Part shown: positions 1 to 7,505 of the stretch, in pieces
How the letters are laid out: each line of letters begins with the position of its first letter
How positions within the stretch are numbered: position 1 is the first letter of the stretch
Made by a program: the position numbers and the translations under genes
Notes under the pieces: model-generated
Seen by the model: the letters and a program-made list of their open reading frames with translations, nothing else
Told to the model about the DNA's origin: nothing
Database searches by the model: none
DNA from: Mycobacterium sp. KBS0706
Lineage (GTDB): Bacteria > Pseudomonadota > Alphaproteobacteria > DSM-16000 > Inquilinaceae
DNA length: 32,683 nucleotides
Direction of reading: 5' to 3'
NCBI RefSeq assembly: GCF_005938675.2
Contig: NZ_VCCH02000088.1
Location: 1 to 32,683 of the forward strand

Positions 1-3000
1 CCGCCACGCCCGCGTTGCCATCGATCGCCGTCAGGTCGATCCTGTCCAGTTGGGCCCGGCTGAAATCGGTGATGCGGTCGGCATTGGCGCCGGTCCCGCT
101 GTCGCCGGACGCGATGTAGACGAAGCGGTCGGCGCCGGCGCCTCCGGTCAGCGTGTCCTTGCCCGCCCCGCCGCGGAGCACGTCGTTGCCGTTCCAGCCC
201 TGCAGCGTGTTGGCGCCGGCATTGCCGATCAGGGTGTCGGCGTGCTGGCTGCCGGAGACGTTTTCGATCGAGACCAGAATATCGCCCTGGGCCTCGGCGC
301 CACCGGCCGCGCCGGAGGCCAGGTTTACACTGACGCCGGCCGAGCTGTTGTAATAGCTGGCAGTGTCGCTGCCGGCGCCGCCATCGAGGCGGTCGGCCCC
401 CGCCCCGCCACGGAGGATATCATCACCGCCCCAGCCCTGCAGGACATTGGCGCGGACGTTGCCGCCGAGAGTGTCGTTGCCCTGCCCTCCGGTGAGATTC
501 TCGATGGCGACCAGGACGTCGCCCTGGGCTTCGCCGCCGCTGGCGGTGTGGGCGCCCAGATCGATCGAGACGCCGACGGTGTCGTAGTAGTAGCTGACGG
601 TATCGATGCCGTCGTCGCCGTCGATCACATCCGCCCCGGCGCCACCGCGGAGCAGATCGTTGCCATCCTGGCCATCCAGTATGTTGACACCGGCATTGCC
701 GGTGAGCCGGTCATCGCGTTGGCTGCCGATGACGTTCTCGATCGAAACGAGAATGTCGCCCTGGGCGTCGCCACCACCGGCGGTGCCGGCGGAAAGGTCC
801 ACGGTGATGCCGATGTAGCTGATGTTGTAGCTGGCAGTGTCGTTGCCGGCCCCGCCGTCGAGGCGGTCGGCTCCGGCCATGCCGCGGAGCACGTCGTTGC
901 CGTTCCAGCCCTGCAGGACATTGGCGCCGGCCGTGCCGGTGAATTCGTCGTCATGCTGGCTGCCGATGAGGTTTTCGATCGAGGCAAGACGAGTGTATTC
1001 GCTGTAGAAGCGCAGATCCTCCGTGATCCCGACGCCGCTGGTGTAAAAGCTGGCGGTATCGTTGCCGGCGCCGCCGTCGAGGTGGTCAGATCCGCCCCCG
1101 CCGCGGAGCAGGTCGTCGCCATTTCCGCCTCGCAGGATATTGTAACCCGCGTCGCCGGTGAGTTGGTCGTTGCCCTCGCCGCCGGTGACGTTCTCGATCG
1201 AGACGAGGATGTCGCCCTGGGCGTCGCCGCCGCTGCCGGCGCCGGCGGACAGATCCACCGTGACCCCAACGACGGCGCCGTAGAAGCTGGCGGTGTCGTT
1301 GCCGGCTCCGCCGTCGAGGCGGTCGGCGCCCGCCCCGCCGCGGAGCAGGTCGTCCCCGTCCCGGCCTTGCAGGATGTTGGCATCGGCGTTGCCGATGAAC
1401 TGGTCGCTGCCATCGCCGCCGATGACGTTCTCGATCGAGATGAAGATACCGCCATCGCCGCTGGTGCCGGCGGACAGATCGACGGTGCCCCTGTAGATGA
1501 CGGTGTCGACCCCGGCGCCGCCGTCGATGCGGTAGACCTCGTAGCCAGCAGAGATCGTGTCGTTGCCGGCGCCCCCGTCGATGCGGTCGGCCCCGCCCAT
1601 ACCGTTGATCGTGTCGTTGCCGGCGCCTCCGAACAGGATGTCGATGTGGAAGGTACCGTTGACGGTGAGAGCGAGGGTCGAGGTGTTGAAGATGAAATCA
1701 GCGTTGCTCAAGCTGCTCAGGTCGACGTTCTTGATGCGGATGACTTCGGGGTTGTAGCTACCAAAGACAAAGACGTCATAGCCCAGGGTGACAACGACGT
1801 CGTCTCCGTCCTGGACCATGCAGGGCAGGAGGCTGCCGATATCGGCGACGTTGAAGAAAGAAAGATCGATCCTGTCGCCATTGGTGTTGAAGTCGACGAT
1901 CGTATCGGGGCCGAAGTAGTGCCCATTATAGACGAAGACGTCACTGCCTGGGCCACCCACCAAGTTGTCGGGACCACCGCCGCCGATAATCGTATCGTTA
2001 CCGGCACCACCGAACAGGACCTCCTGGTCGCTGCTGATGCCCTTGACGGTGCGAGGGCTGGTCGAGGTGTTGAAGATGAAGTCGGCGTTGCTCAGGCTGT
2101 CCAGGGAGACGTTGAGCAGGCGTATGGTATCGCTGAACCCATAGTCCAGGGTGATGACGACGTCATTGCCGTCCTGGGCCATGAAGGGCAGGAGGCTGCC
2201 GATATCGGGGACGTAAAGAGAGAAGAGATCGATCCTGTCCCCATTGGTATCGAAGTCGGCGATAACGTCGTCACCGAAATCACGCTGGTTGAAGACGAAA
2301 ACGTCGTTTCCGGTGCCTCCCATGAGCCAGTCTTGAAAGCCCTGGCCGATGAGACGGTCGTCGCCGGCGCCGCCGACGAGAGGTCCGAAGCCCGAGATGA
2401 GGTCATTGCCGTTGCCGCCGAACAGGACGCCCCCGCCACCAGCGGAAGGGGTAACGACGAGCCATGTCGGCGACGTGTTGAAGATGAAATCATCGTCGCT
2501 CAAACTGCTCAGGGTGACGTTCTTGAGGCGAATGGTTTCGCTATACCCGCTCCAGGAATCGCGGGCGGGTTCAAGGATGATGACGACGTCGGTGCGGTCC
2601 TGGATCATGAAGGGCCGCAGGCTGGCGAGATCGGCGACATGGAGATACGACAGATCGATCCTGTCGCCATTAATGTCGAAATCGGCAATCGTATCGTCGT
2701 TGAACTCGCGGCTGTTGTAGACGAAGACATCATGGCCGGCGTTGCCGACCAGCCAGTCGTCGCCGGTGCCGCCGATGATGCGGTCGTTGCCGGCGCCGCC
2801 GATCAGAGTGTCGTTGGTGTCGCCACCCGAAATCGTGTCGTTGCCGGCGCCGCCGAACAGGACGTCGCGCTGGTCGGTGCCTGCGACGGTGAGGGCGCTG
2901 GCCGACGTGTCGAAGACGAAGTCGGCGCTGCTCAGGCTGGACAGGGCAATGTTCTTGATGCGGATGCCTTCGGTATAGTCGCCGCCATGGCCGAGGCTGA

Positions 3001-3262
3001 TGAAGACGTCGTTGCCAACCTGGCGCAGGACGTGCCACAGGCTGGCGAAATCGGCGACATGGAGATAGGAGAGGTCGATCCTGTCACCATTGGTGTTGAA
3101 GTCGGTGATGATGTCGTAGCCGAACCCCCGCGTGTCGTAGACGAAGACGTCGTTGCCGCTCCCTCCCGTCAGCGTGTCGTCGCCGCCGCGGCCGGTGATC
3201 CGGTCGTCGCCGGCGCTGCCGACGATGGTCTCGCCCGCATCGGTTCCGAAGTAATTTGCCAT
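1..3262 (-). CDS. Large RTX (hemolysin-type calcium-binding repeat) protein, 3' end off window
   Basis: The minus frame is open from ATG at 3262 to the left edge (1087 codons, no stop). AGGGGGA lies upstream of the ATG. There is no signal peptide, as expected for type I secretion. Residues 1 to about 550 contain four modules, each with nonapeptide repeats (GGAGNDT-like) followed by a DFxxNGDRIDLS motif and an IRLKNVxLSSLS segment ending near DFIFNTS. The rest contains six shorter modules with VDLSAG...GDILVSIENV and GGAGADRLDGGAGNDT. The visible C-terminal end reads GADRFVY...DRIDLTAIDGN, the start of a serralysin-like C-terminal domain, so probably fewer than about 100 codons are missing (inference). 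RTX nonapeptides bind calcium in a beta-roll outside the cell. No catalytic domain is visible, so an adhesin, matrix or S-layer-like role is possible but unproven. No type I ABC or membrane-fusion gene lies nearby. Confidence 0.93.
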   Translation of the reverse strand, partial: MANYFGTDAGETIVGSAGDDRITGRGGDDTLTGGSGNDVFVYDTRGFGYDIITDFNTNGDRIDLSYLHVADFASLWHVLRQVGNDVFISLGHGGDYTEGIRIKNIALSSLSSADFVFDTSASALTVAGTDQRDVLFGGAGNDTISGGDTNDTLIGGAGNDRIIGGTGDDWLVGNAGHDVFVYNSREFNDDTIADFDINGDRIDLSYLHVADLASLRPFMIQDRTDVVIILEPARDSWSGYSETIRLKNVTLSSLSDDDFIFNTSPTWLVVTPSAGGGGVLFGGNGNDLISGFGPLVGGAGDDRLIGQGFQDWLMGGTGNDVFVFNQRDFGDDVIADFDTNGDRIDLFSLYVPDIGSLLPFMAQDGNDVVITLDYGFSDTIRLLNVSLDSLSNADFIFNTSTSPRTVKGISSDQEVLFGGAGNDTIIGGGGPDNLVGGPGSDVFVYNGHYFGPDTIVDFNTNGDRIDLSFFNVADIGSLLPCMVQDGDDVVVTLGYDVFVFGSYNPEVIRIKNVDLSSLSNADFIFNTSTLALTVNGTFHIDILFGGAGNDTINGMGGADRIDGGAGNDTISAGYEVYRIDGGAGVDTVIYRGTVDLSAGTSGDGGIFISIENVIGGDGSDQFIGNADANILQGRDGDDLLRGGAGADRLDGGAGNDTASFYGAVVGVTVDLSAGAGSGGDAQGDILVSIENVTGGEGNDQLTGDAGYNILRGGNGDDLLRGGGGSDHLDGGAGNDTASFYTSGVGITEDLRFYSEYTRLASIENLIGSQHDDEFTGTAGANVLQGWNGNDVLRGMAGADRLDGGAGNDTASYNISYIGITVDLSAGTAGGGDAQGDILVSIENVIGSQRDDRLTGNAGVNILDGQDGNDLLRGGAGADVIDGDDGIDTVSYYYDTVGVSIDLGAHTASGGEAQGDVLVAIENLTGGQGNDTLGGNVRANVLQGWGGDDILRGGAGADRLDGGAGSDTASYYNSSAGVSVNLASGAAGGAEAQGDILVSIENVSGSQHADTLIGNAGANTLQGWNGNDVLRGGAGKDTLTGGAGADRFVYIASGDSGTGANADRITDFSRAQLDRIDLTAIDGNAGVA
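200..1560 (-). repeat. Six shorter intragenic RTX modules (about 236 nt)
   Basis: The codons for SIENV/L recur with the TTC of the complement near 263, 498, 735, 974, 1191 and 1428, so the spacing is 217 to 239 nt. Each unit encodes DLSAG, GDxLVSIEN, then GxxGNDVLRGGAGADRLDGG. Near-identical blocks such as those at 300-420 and 780-900 suggest expansion by internal duplication (inference). Confidence 0.85.
1600..3262 (-). repeat. Four long intragenic RTX/DF-IDLS modules
   Basis: Inside the RTX gene the segment encoding NGDRIDLS recurs near positions 3076, 2656, 2230 and 1867, giving periods of about 420, 426 and 363 nt. Each unit also encodes a GNDVFVY-type start and an SLSxADFIF end. The third interval is shorter. 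This half looks less GC-rich than the half at 1-1600. Confidence 0.85.
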
Positions 3263-3528
3263 TGTGTCTTCCCCCTCCCGCAATTCGATCGACTATCCGC
3301 CACGCGGCACCCGCCCTCGCACGATGCGGGGCGTGGGCCGAATCTCATCCCTATGGGGTCGCCGGTCCCGCCGTCAGGAGACCGAAGGTCCGCGCACAAC
3401 CGCGGCGTCAGCCAGCCGCCTTCGGGCCCGGTCCATGACGTGCAAACTATCTCCCCCCACCAATATGAAGTTTGTCTCAAATTTCGGCGGTCGGCAATTC
3501 GCCGAATGGGGAGGTGTCGCTTCGCCCG

Positions 3529-4395
3529 TCAGGCCCGGGCGGCGCGGTGCAGGGCGACGCCGGCCATCACCAGGGCAATGCCGGTCAGGTCGCGGGTCGA
3601 GGGGATCTGTCCCAGCACCAGGACGCCGATCCCGGTGGCGGTGGCCGGCAGCAGCGACAGCATCAGCGCGAAGCTGGCGCGCGGCAGCCGGGCCATGGCC
3701 AGCAGGTCGCAGACATAGGGGATGACCGAGGAGGCGATGCCGACCCCGATCCCGGCCAGCAGCAGCACCGGGTCGGCCAGTGCCGGCAGGGCCGGGCCCA
3801 GCCCGACCGGGCTGATCGCCACCAGCGCCACCAGCATCGCCGCCGCCAGCCCGTCGATGCCGTCGGCCCCGGCGATGCGATGGGCCAGCACGACATAGGC
3901 GACGAACAGCGCACAATTGGCGAAGGCCAGGGCATAGCCCAGGGCGTCGCCCTCCAGCCGGATCTGGGTCAGCATCGCCACGCCGGCCGCCGCGACGCTC
4001 AGCGCCACCAGGTTGCGCCGGCTGCGCAGCCCGGCCGCCGCCAGGCCGATCGGCCCCAGGAACTCGATGGCGCCGACCGTGGCCAGCGGCAGCCGGGCGA
4101 TCGCCAGGTAGAAGCAGGCGTTCATCGCCGCCAGCACCAGGCCAAGGCCCACAAGCGTCCAGCGATCGGCGGCGCTGCTGCGCTGCCACAGCCGCCACGG
4201 CCGGCGCCACAGCGCGAACACCAGGGCGGCGGTGGCTATGCGCAGCCACGCGACGCCCAGCACGTCGACCGCGCCGAACAGCAGCACGGCGCAGGCCGGC
4301 CCCAGATAGTGGAACACGGCGCTGACGACGAAGAACAGCTGCGGCGGCAGCCGCTGCGCCAGCGGCACGGCGGCGGAGGACTCAGGCATCGACAT
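3529..4395 (-). CDS. EamA/RhtA-type drug-metabolite transporter (putative amino acid exporter)
   Basis: A 288-residue very hydrophobic protein with about ten membrane segments in two EamA halves. Telling stretches are AVLLFGAVDVLGVAWLR, ATVGAIEFLGPIGLA and IASSVIPYVCDLLAMARL, which resemble RhtA, the threonine/homoserine exporter of the inner membrane. The frame is open further upstream to 4884, but that part lies opposite the next gene and lacks a plausible start, so I use the ATG at 4395 (MSMPESS); the ATG at 4389 is an alternative and neither has a strong ribosome site. It is divergent from an Lrp-family regulator gene 93 bp away, an arrangement common for amino acid exporters and their regulators. 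Substrate is inferred, not shown. Confidence 0.87.
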   Translation of the reverse strand: MSMPESSAAVPLAQRLPPQLFFVVSAVFHYLGPACAVLLFGAVDVLGVAWLRIATAALVFALWRRPWRLWQRSSAADRWTLVGLGLVLAAMNACFYLAIARLPLATVGAIEFLGPIGLAAAGLRSRRNLVALSVAAAGVAMLTQIRLEGDALGYALAFANCALFVAYVVLAHRIAGADGIDGLAAAMLVALVAISPVGLGPALPALADPVLLLAGIGVGIASSVIPYVCDLLAMARLPRASFALMLSLLPATATGIGVLVLGQIPSTRDLTGIALVMAGVALHRAARA

Positions 4396-4445
4396 GGCCG
4401 AAAGATTTGCATGCGCCGGCGGCCCGGCCCATGATCGGTCGAAGC

Positions 4446-4461
4446 CCGATGCCCTTATCGG
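4446..4461. promoter_or_regulatory. Candidate operator in the exporter/Lrp divergent region
   Basis: CCGAT-N6-ATCGG, a perfect 5-bp inverted repeat, lies 28 bases before the regulator start and 51 bases from the exporter start. Lrp-family proteins usually bind dyads in such regions. The site is short and could be chance. Confidence 0.3.
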
Positions 4462-4488
4462 CCTTTGTTCCGAAGGAGATCCGTCGAT

Positions 4489-4953
4489 TTGGCCTTCCAG
4501 GTCTCGCCGCTGCTCGCCGATGAGCGCAACCTCGCCTTGATCCGCCTGCTGCAGGCCGAGCCGCGGCTGGGCGTGGCCGAGCTGGCGCGGCGCATCGGCA
4601 TGTCGGCCCCGGCGGTGCGCGAGCGGCTGCTGCGGTTGGAGGAGGCCGGGGTGATCCGCGGCTGGCGGCTGGAGCTGGAGCCGGGGGCGCTGGGCTATCC
4701 GCTGACGGTGTTCGTCCGCATCCGGCCGATGCCGGGGCAGGTGCCGAAGATCGCCGAGCTGGCGCGGGCGATGCCGCAGGTGGCGGAATGCCACCGCATC
4801 ACCGGCGAGGACTGCTTCATCCTGAAGGTGCATGTCGAGGCGATCGAGACGCTGGACCGGCTGCTCGACCGCTTCCTGGCGCATGGCCAGACCACCACCT
4901 CGATCGTCCAGTCGACCCCGGTGCCGCCGCGCGACCCGCCGCTGCCGGGATAG
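4489..4953 (+). CDS. Lrp/AsnC-family transcriptional regulator, TTG start
   Basis: A 154-residue protein: an N-terminal winged helix-turn-helix (LADERNLALIRLLQ, VAELARRIGMSAPAVRERL, about residues 8-55) followed by a RAM ligand-binding domain (FVRIRPMPGQV, VAECHRITGEDCFILKV). There is no ATG in a sensible place. AAGGAG at 4473-4478 sits ten bases before TTG 4489, so I take that TTG; the upstream TTG at 4465 would lie before this ribosome site. Family members bind DNA as dimers or octamers and sense amino acids. The divergent EamA exporter is the likely target. Its 3' end converges on recR with 15 bp between them. Confidence 0.9.
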   Translation: MAFQVSPLLADERNLALIRLLQAEPRLGVAELARRIGMSAPAVRERLLRLEEAGVIRGWRLELEPGALGYPLTVFVRIRPMPGQVPKIAELARAMPQVAECHRITGEDCFILKVHVEAIETLDRLLDRFLAHGQTTTSIVQSTPVPPRDPPLPG

Positions 4954-4968
4954 GCCCGAGGGGCCGGG

Positions 4969-5559
4969 CTACAGCCCGCGGCGCGAGCGCAGGGCGGCGA
5001 CCAGCGTGCCGTCGTCGAGATAGTCCAGCTCGCCGCCCACCGGCACGCCATGGGCCAGGCGGGTGATGCTGGGGCCGATGCCCTCCAGCTTTTCGGCCAG
5101 GTAATGCGCCGTGGTCTGGCCGTCGACCGTGGCGTTCAGGGCCAGGATCACCTCGGTCACGCCCGGCTCGCGGGCGCGCGCCAGCAGGCGCGGGACCGAC
5201 AGGTCCTCCGGCCCGACGCCGTCGATCGCCGACAGCGTGCCGCCCAGGACGTGGTAGCGGCCGCGGAAGGCGCGCGCCCGCTCCAGCGCCCACAGGTCGG
5301 CCACCTGTTCGACCACGCAGATCAACCCGGCGTCGCGGGCCGGGTCGCTGCAGATCGGGCAGGGGTCGATGGTGTCGAGATTGCCGCAGATCGAGCACGG
5401 CACGATCGCCGTGGCCGCGACCTCCAGCGCCTCGGCCAGCGGCCGCATCACGGCGTCGCGGTGGCGCAGCAGATGCAGCGCGATGCGGCGCGCCGACCGC
5501 GGCCCCAGCCCCGGCAGCCGCGCCAGCAGGTCCATCATCGTGGCGATCTCGCCGCTCAT
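4969..5559 (-). CDS. recR: Recombination mediator protein RecR
   Basis: A 196-residue protein of normal RecR length. In order: a helix-hairpin-helix (LLARLPGLGPRSARRIALHL), a four-cysteine zinc finger (C55-x2-C58 ... C67-x2-C70), a Toprim domain starting at LICVVEQVADLWALE, and a C-terminal Walker-B-like/wing region with GVPVGGELDYLD. RecR works with RecF and RecO to load RecA on gapped DNA. I start at MSGEIA (ATG 5559), with GGAG at the right distance; the open frame extends to 5727 but runs antisense into the tRNA. In many proteobacteria recR follows dnaX and ybaB; neither is here, as a tRNA gene occupies the upstream side. Confidence 0.95.
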   Translation of the reverse strand: MSGEIATMMDLLARLPGLGPRSARRIALHLLRHRDAVMRPLAEALEVAATAIVPCSICGNLDTIDPCPICSDPARDAGLICVVEQVADLWALERARAFRGRYHVLGGTLSAIDGVGPEDLSVPRLLARAREPGVTEVILALNATVDGQTTAHYLAEKLEGIGPSITRLAHGVPVGGELDYLDDGTLVAALRSRRGL

Positions 5560-5674
5560 CCGCGCTCCATCCCTGCCGCACACCCATGGCGCCATCCGCG
5601 GCGCCGATCCTATCCGACGCGCTTTCCTAGCACAGCGGGCAAAACGGGACCCGTCGCGATCGCACCGACGTGCC

Positions 5675-5703
5675 TTGAACGGTATCGCCGCTTCGCCTAT
5701 AAC
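5675..5703 (+). promoter_or_regulatory. Sigma-70-type promoter of tRNA-Gly
   Basis: TTGAAC (5675-5680), 17 bp spacer, TATAAC (5698-5703). Each hexamer matches the consensus at five of six positions. Predicted transcription start is near 5710, just before the mature tRNA 5' end at 5713. Confidence 0.8.
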
Positions 5704-5712
5704 CGACGGCGC

Positions 5713-5786
5713 GCGGGTGTAGCTCAATGGTAGAGCAGAAGCTTCCCAAGCTTACGACGAGGGTTCGATTCCCTTCACCCGCTCCA
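5713..5786 (+). tRNA. tRNA-Gly (anticodon CCC)
   Basis: A 74-nt cloverleaf. The acceptor stem is GCGGGTG (5713-5719) with CACCCGC (5776-5782), then discriminator T and an encoded CCA. The D arm is GCTC-AATGGTA-GAGC. The anticodon loop is TTCCCAA, giving CCC, which reads GGG glycine codons. The T arm is AGGG-TTCGATT-CCCT. The outermost anticodon-stem pair appears to be G-A. It closely resembles E. coli glyU. No T-rich terminator follows. Confidence 0.96.
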
Positions 5787-5918
5787 GCCTTCCTCACGAT
5801 CGCTCCGATGCAGCGCCGCCGAACTCTCGCCGGCATGACGGTCCCGCGCCCGGGACCGGTTCCGCTCGCCTTCGCCTCCACCTAAGCTGGCGGCACGGAC
5901 CGAAGGGGGAGGCCGACC

Positions 5919-7280
5919 ATGCCTGACGCGACCAAAGCCGCCGATCCCGCGCAGGAGTGCCTGGACTTCCTGGCCCGGCACCGCGACATCCGCTTCGTCG
6001 ATATCCTGCTGACCGATGCCTGCGGCGTGCAGCGCGGCAAGCGCATCCCGGTCGGCGAGCTGGAGCGGATCTGGCGCAACGGCCGCTACATGCCCGGCTC
6101 GATCATCAGCCTCGACATCACCGGGGCGGATGTGGAGGAGACCGGGCTGGTGTGGGAGGACGGCGACGCCGACCGCACCGCCCGCCCCGTGCCCGGCACG
6201 CTGGTGCCGGTGCCGTGGAAGGCCGAGCCCTCGGCCCAGCTGCTGCTGACGCTGTTCGAGCTCGACGGCACGCCGTCGGCCTACGATCCGCGCCAGGTGC
6301 TGGCTCGGGTGGTGTCGCGGCTGGCCGCCGACGGCCTGCACCCGGTGGTGGCGGTGGAGCTGGAGTTCTACGTCTTCGACGCATCCTGGCGCGAGACCGG
6401 GCGCCCGATCCCGCCCCGGGGCGCCAGCACCGGCAAGCAGGCCTACGGCATGGCCGATCTCGACGAGCTCGGCGACTTCCTGGCCGATCTCTATGCCTGC
6501 TGCGAGATCCAGGGCCTTCCGGCCGACACCGCGATCAGCGAATACGCGCCGGGCCAGGTGGAGATCAACCTGAAGCACCGCGCCGACGCGCTGCGGGCGG
6601 CGGACGACGCCATCCTGTACAAGCGGCTGGTCCGCGCCGTGGCGAAGCGGCATGGCATGGAGGCCACCTTCATGGCCAAACCCTATGCCGGCGAGACCGG
6701 CAGCGGCACCCATCTGCACATCAGCCTGGCCGACGGCGACGGCGGCAATCGCTTCGCCGCGGAGGGTGGCGACGACCTCTTGCGCCACGCCATCGGCGGC
6801 ATGGGGGCGACGATCCGTGACGGCATGCTGGTGTTCGCGCCGAACGCCAACTCCTACCGCCGGTTCCAGACCCTCAGCTACGCGCCGCTGGCGCCGAGCT
6901 GGGGCGTCAACAACCGGACCGTGGCGCTGCGCGTGCCGATCGGCCCGCCGGCGGCCAAGCATGTCGAGCACCGGGTGGCGGGCGCCGACGCCAACCCGTA
7001 CCTGGCGCTGGCGGCGGCGCTGGCCGGGATGCATCGCGGCATCCTCGACCGGCGCGACCCCGGCCCGCCGGTGACCGGCAACGGCTATGGCTCGCCGGCC
7101 TCGGACATCCCGCCGAACTGGCTGGATTCGATCCGCGACTTCCGGGAGTCGGCCCTGATGCGCGACTATCTCGGCGACGCCTTCGTCGACGCCTTCGCCA
7201 AGATCAAGCTGGCCGAATACCGCCGCTTCCACAGCCAGGTGCCGCCGCTCGACTTCGACTGGTACGTGAAGGTGGTGTAA
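5919..7280 (+). CDS. Glutamine synthetase family protein (gamma-glutamylpolyamine synthetase-like)
   Basis: A 453-residue protein with the glutamine-synthetase fold: a beta-grasp N-terminus (residues 20-115) and a catalytic domain. Metal and substrate motifs are visible: VELEFYVF (146-153), SEYAPGQVEINLKH (207-220), GSGTHLHISL (261-270), NSYRRF (311-316), NNRTVALRVP (331-340) and EHRVAGADANPYL (350-362). The NSYRRF and NNRT stretches fit the PuuA/GlnA-like branch, which joins glutamate to putrescine or other amines, more than housekeeping GlnA, and there is no adenylylation-tyrosine loop that I can recognise. Start ATG 5919 has AAGGGGGAGG before it. It stands alone, without PuuB, PuuC or PuuD genes, so the amine substrate is open. 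Confidence 0.88.
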   Translation: MPDATKAADPAQECLDFLARHRDIRFVDILLTDACGVQRGKRIPVGELERIWRNGRYMPGSIISLDITGADVEETGLVWEDGDADRTARPVPGTLVPVPWKAEPSAQLLLTLFELDGTPSAYDPRQVLARVVSRLAADGLHPVVAVELEFYVFDASWRETGRPIPPRGASTGKQAYGMADLDELGDFLADLYACCEIQGLPADTAISEYAPGQVEINLKHRADALRAADDAILYKRLVRAVAKRHGMEATFMAKPYAGETGSGTHLHISLADGDGGNRFAAEGGDDLLRHAIGGMGATIRDGMLVFAPNANSYRRFQTLSYAPLAPSWGVNNRTVALRVPIGPPAAKHVEHRVAGADANPYLALAAALAGMHRGILDRRDPGPPVTGNGYGSPASDIPPNWLDSIRDFRESALMRDYLGDAFVDAFAKIKLAEYRRFHSQVPPLDFDWYVKVV

Positions 7281-7306
7281 GGGCGGACGCCTGGTCGAAG
7301 AACGGA

Positions 7307-7481
7307 TTGCCTCTCCCGCCTGGGGAAACCCTTTCAGAACGCTCGTCCCTCGCCGTCATTGCGAGGAGGCGAAGCGACGAAGCAATCCATCGTTCCGCAC
7401 GAGCTGATGCATGGATTGCTTCGCTGCGCTCGCAATGACGGTGTTGGAATTCTGAGAAGGTCTCGCAAGCGGGAGAGGCAA
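7307..7481. repeat. Nested palindromic intergenic repeat (about 175 bp)
   Basis: The outer arms TTGCCTCTCCCGC (7307-7319) and GCGGGAGAGGCAA (7469-7481) are a perfect 13-bp inverted repeat. Inside them TCAGAA/TTCTGA pair, then a large imperfect palindrome: CGTCATTGCGAG (from 7354) to ATTGCTTCG...CGCAATGACG (to 7440) around AAGCAATCCAT/ATGGATTGCTT. The inner part is a dispersed element widespread in alphaproteobacteria. It lies between two convergent genes and could end transcription both ways. Confidence 0.85.
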
Positions 7482-7505
7482 GAGGAGAACATCCCGTCAG
7501 CCGCT

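Noticed and set aside
1..3262. The RTX repeats as a CRISPR array or tandem DNA satellite.
   Set aside because: The units are coding, of 220-430 nt and divergent, without short identical repeats and unique spacers.
50..3718. Plus-strand open frame of 1222 codons opposite the RTX gene.
   Set aside because: Its periodic sequence is the complement of the minus-strand RTX repeats. The minus frame gives clean GGAGNDT repeats with a ribosome site. High GC keeps the other strand open.
5713..5786. tRNA-Gly as an integration site.
   Set aside because: I found no duplicated tRNA 3' end and no integrase in the window.
5627..5881. Minus-strand open frame with the stretch EGNRTLVVSLGSFCSTIEL.
   Set aside because: It is antisense to tRNA-Gly; this is a known spurious translation of tRNA genes.
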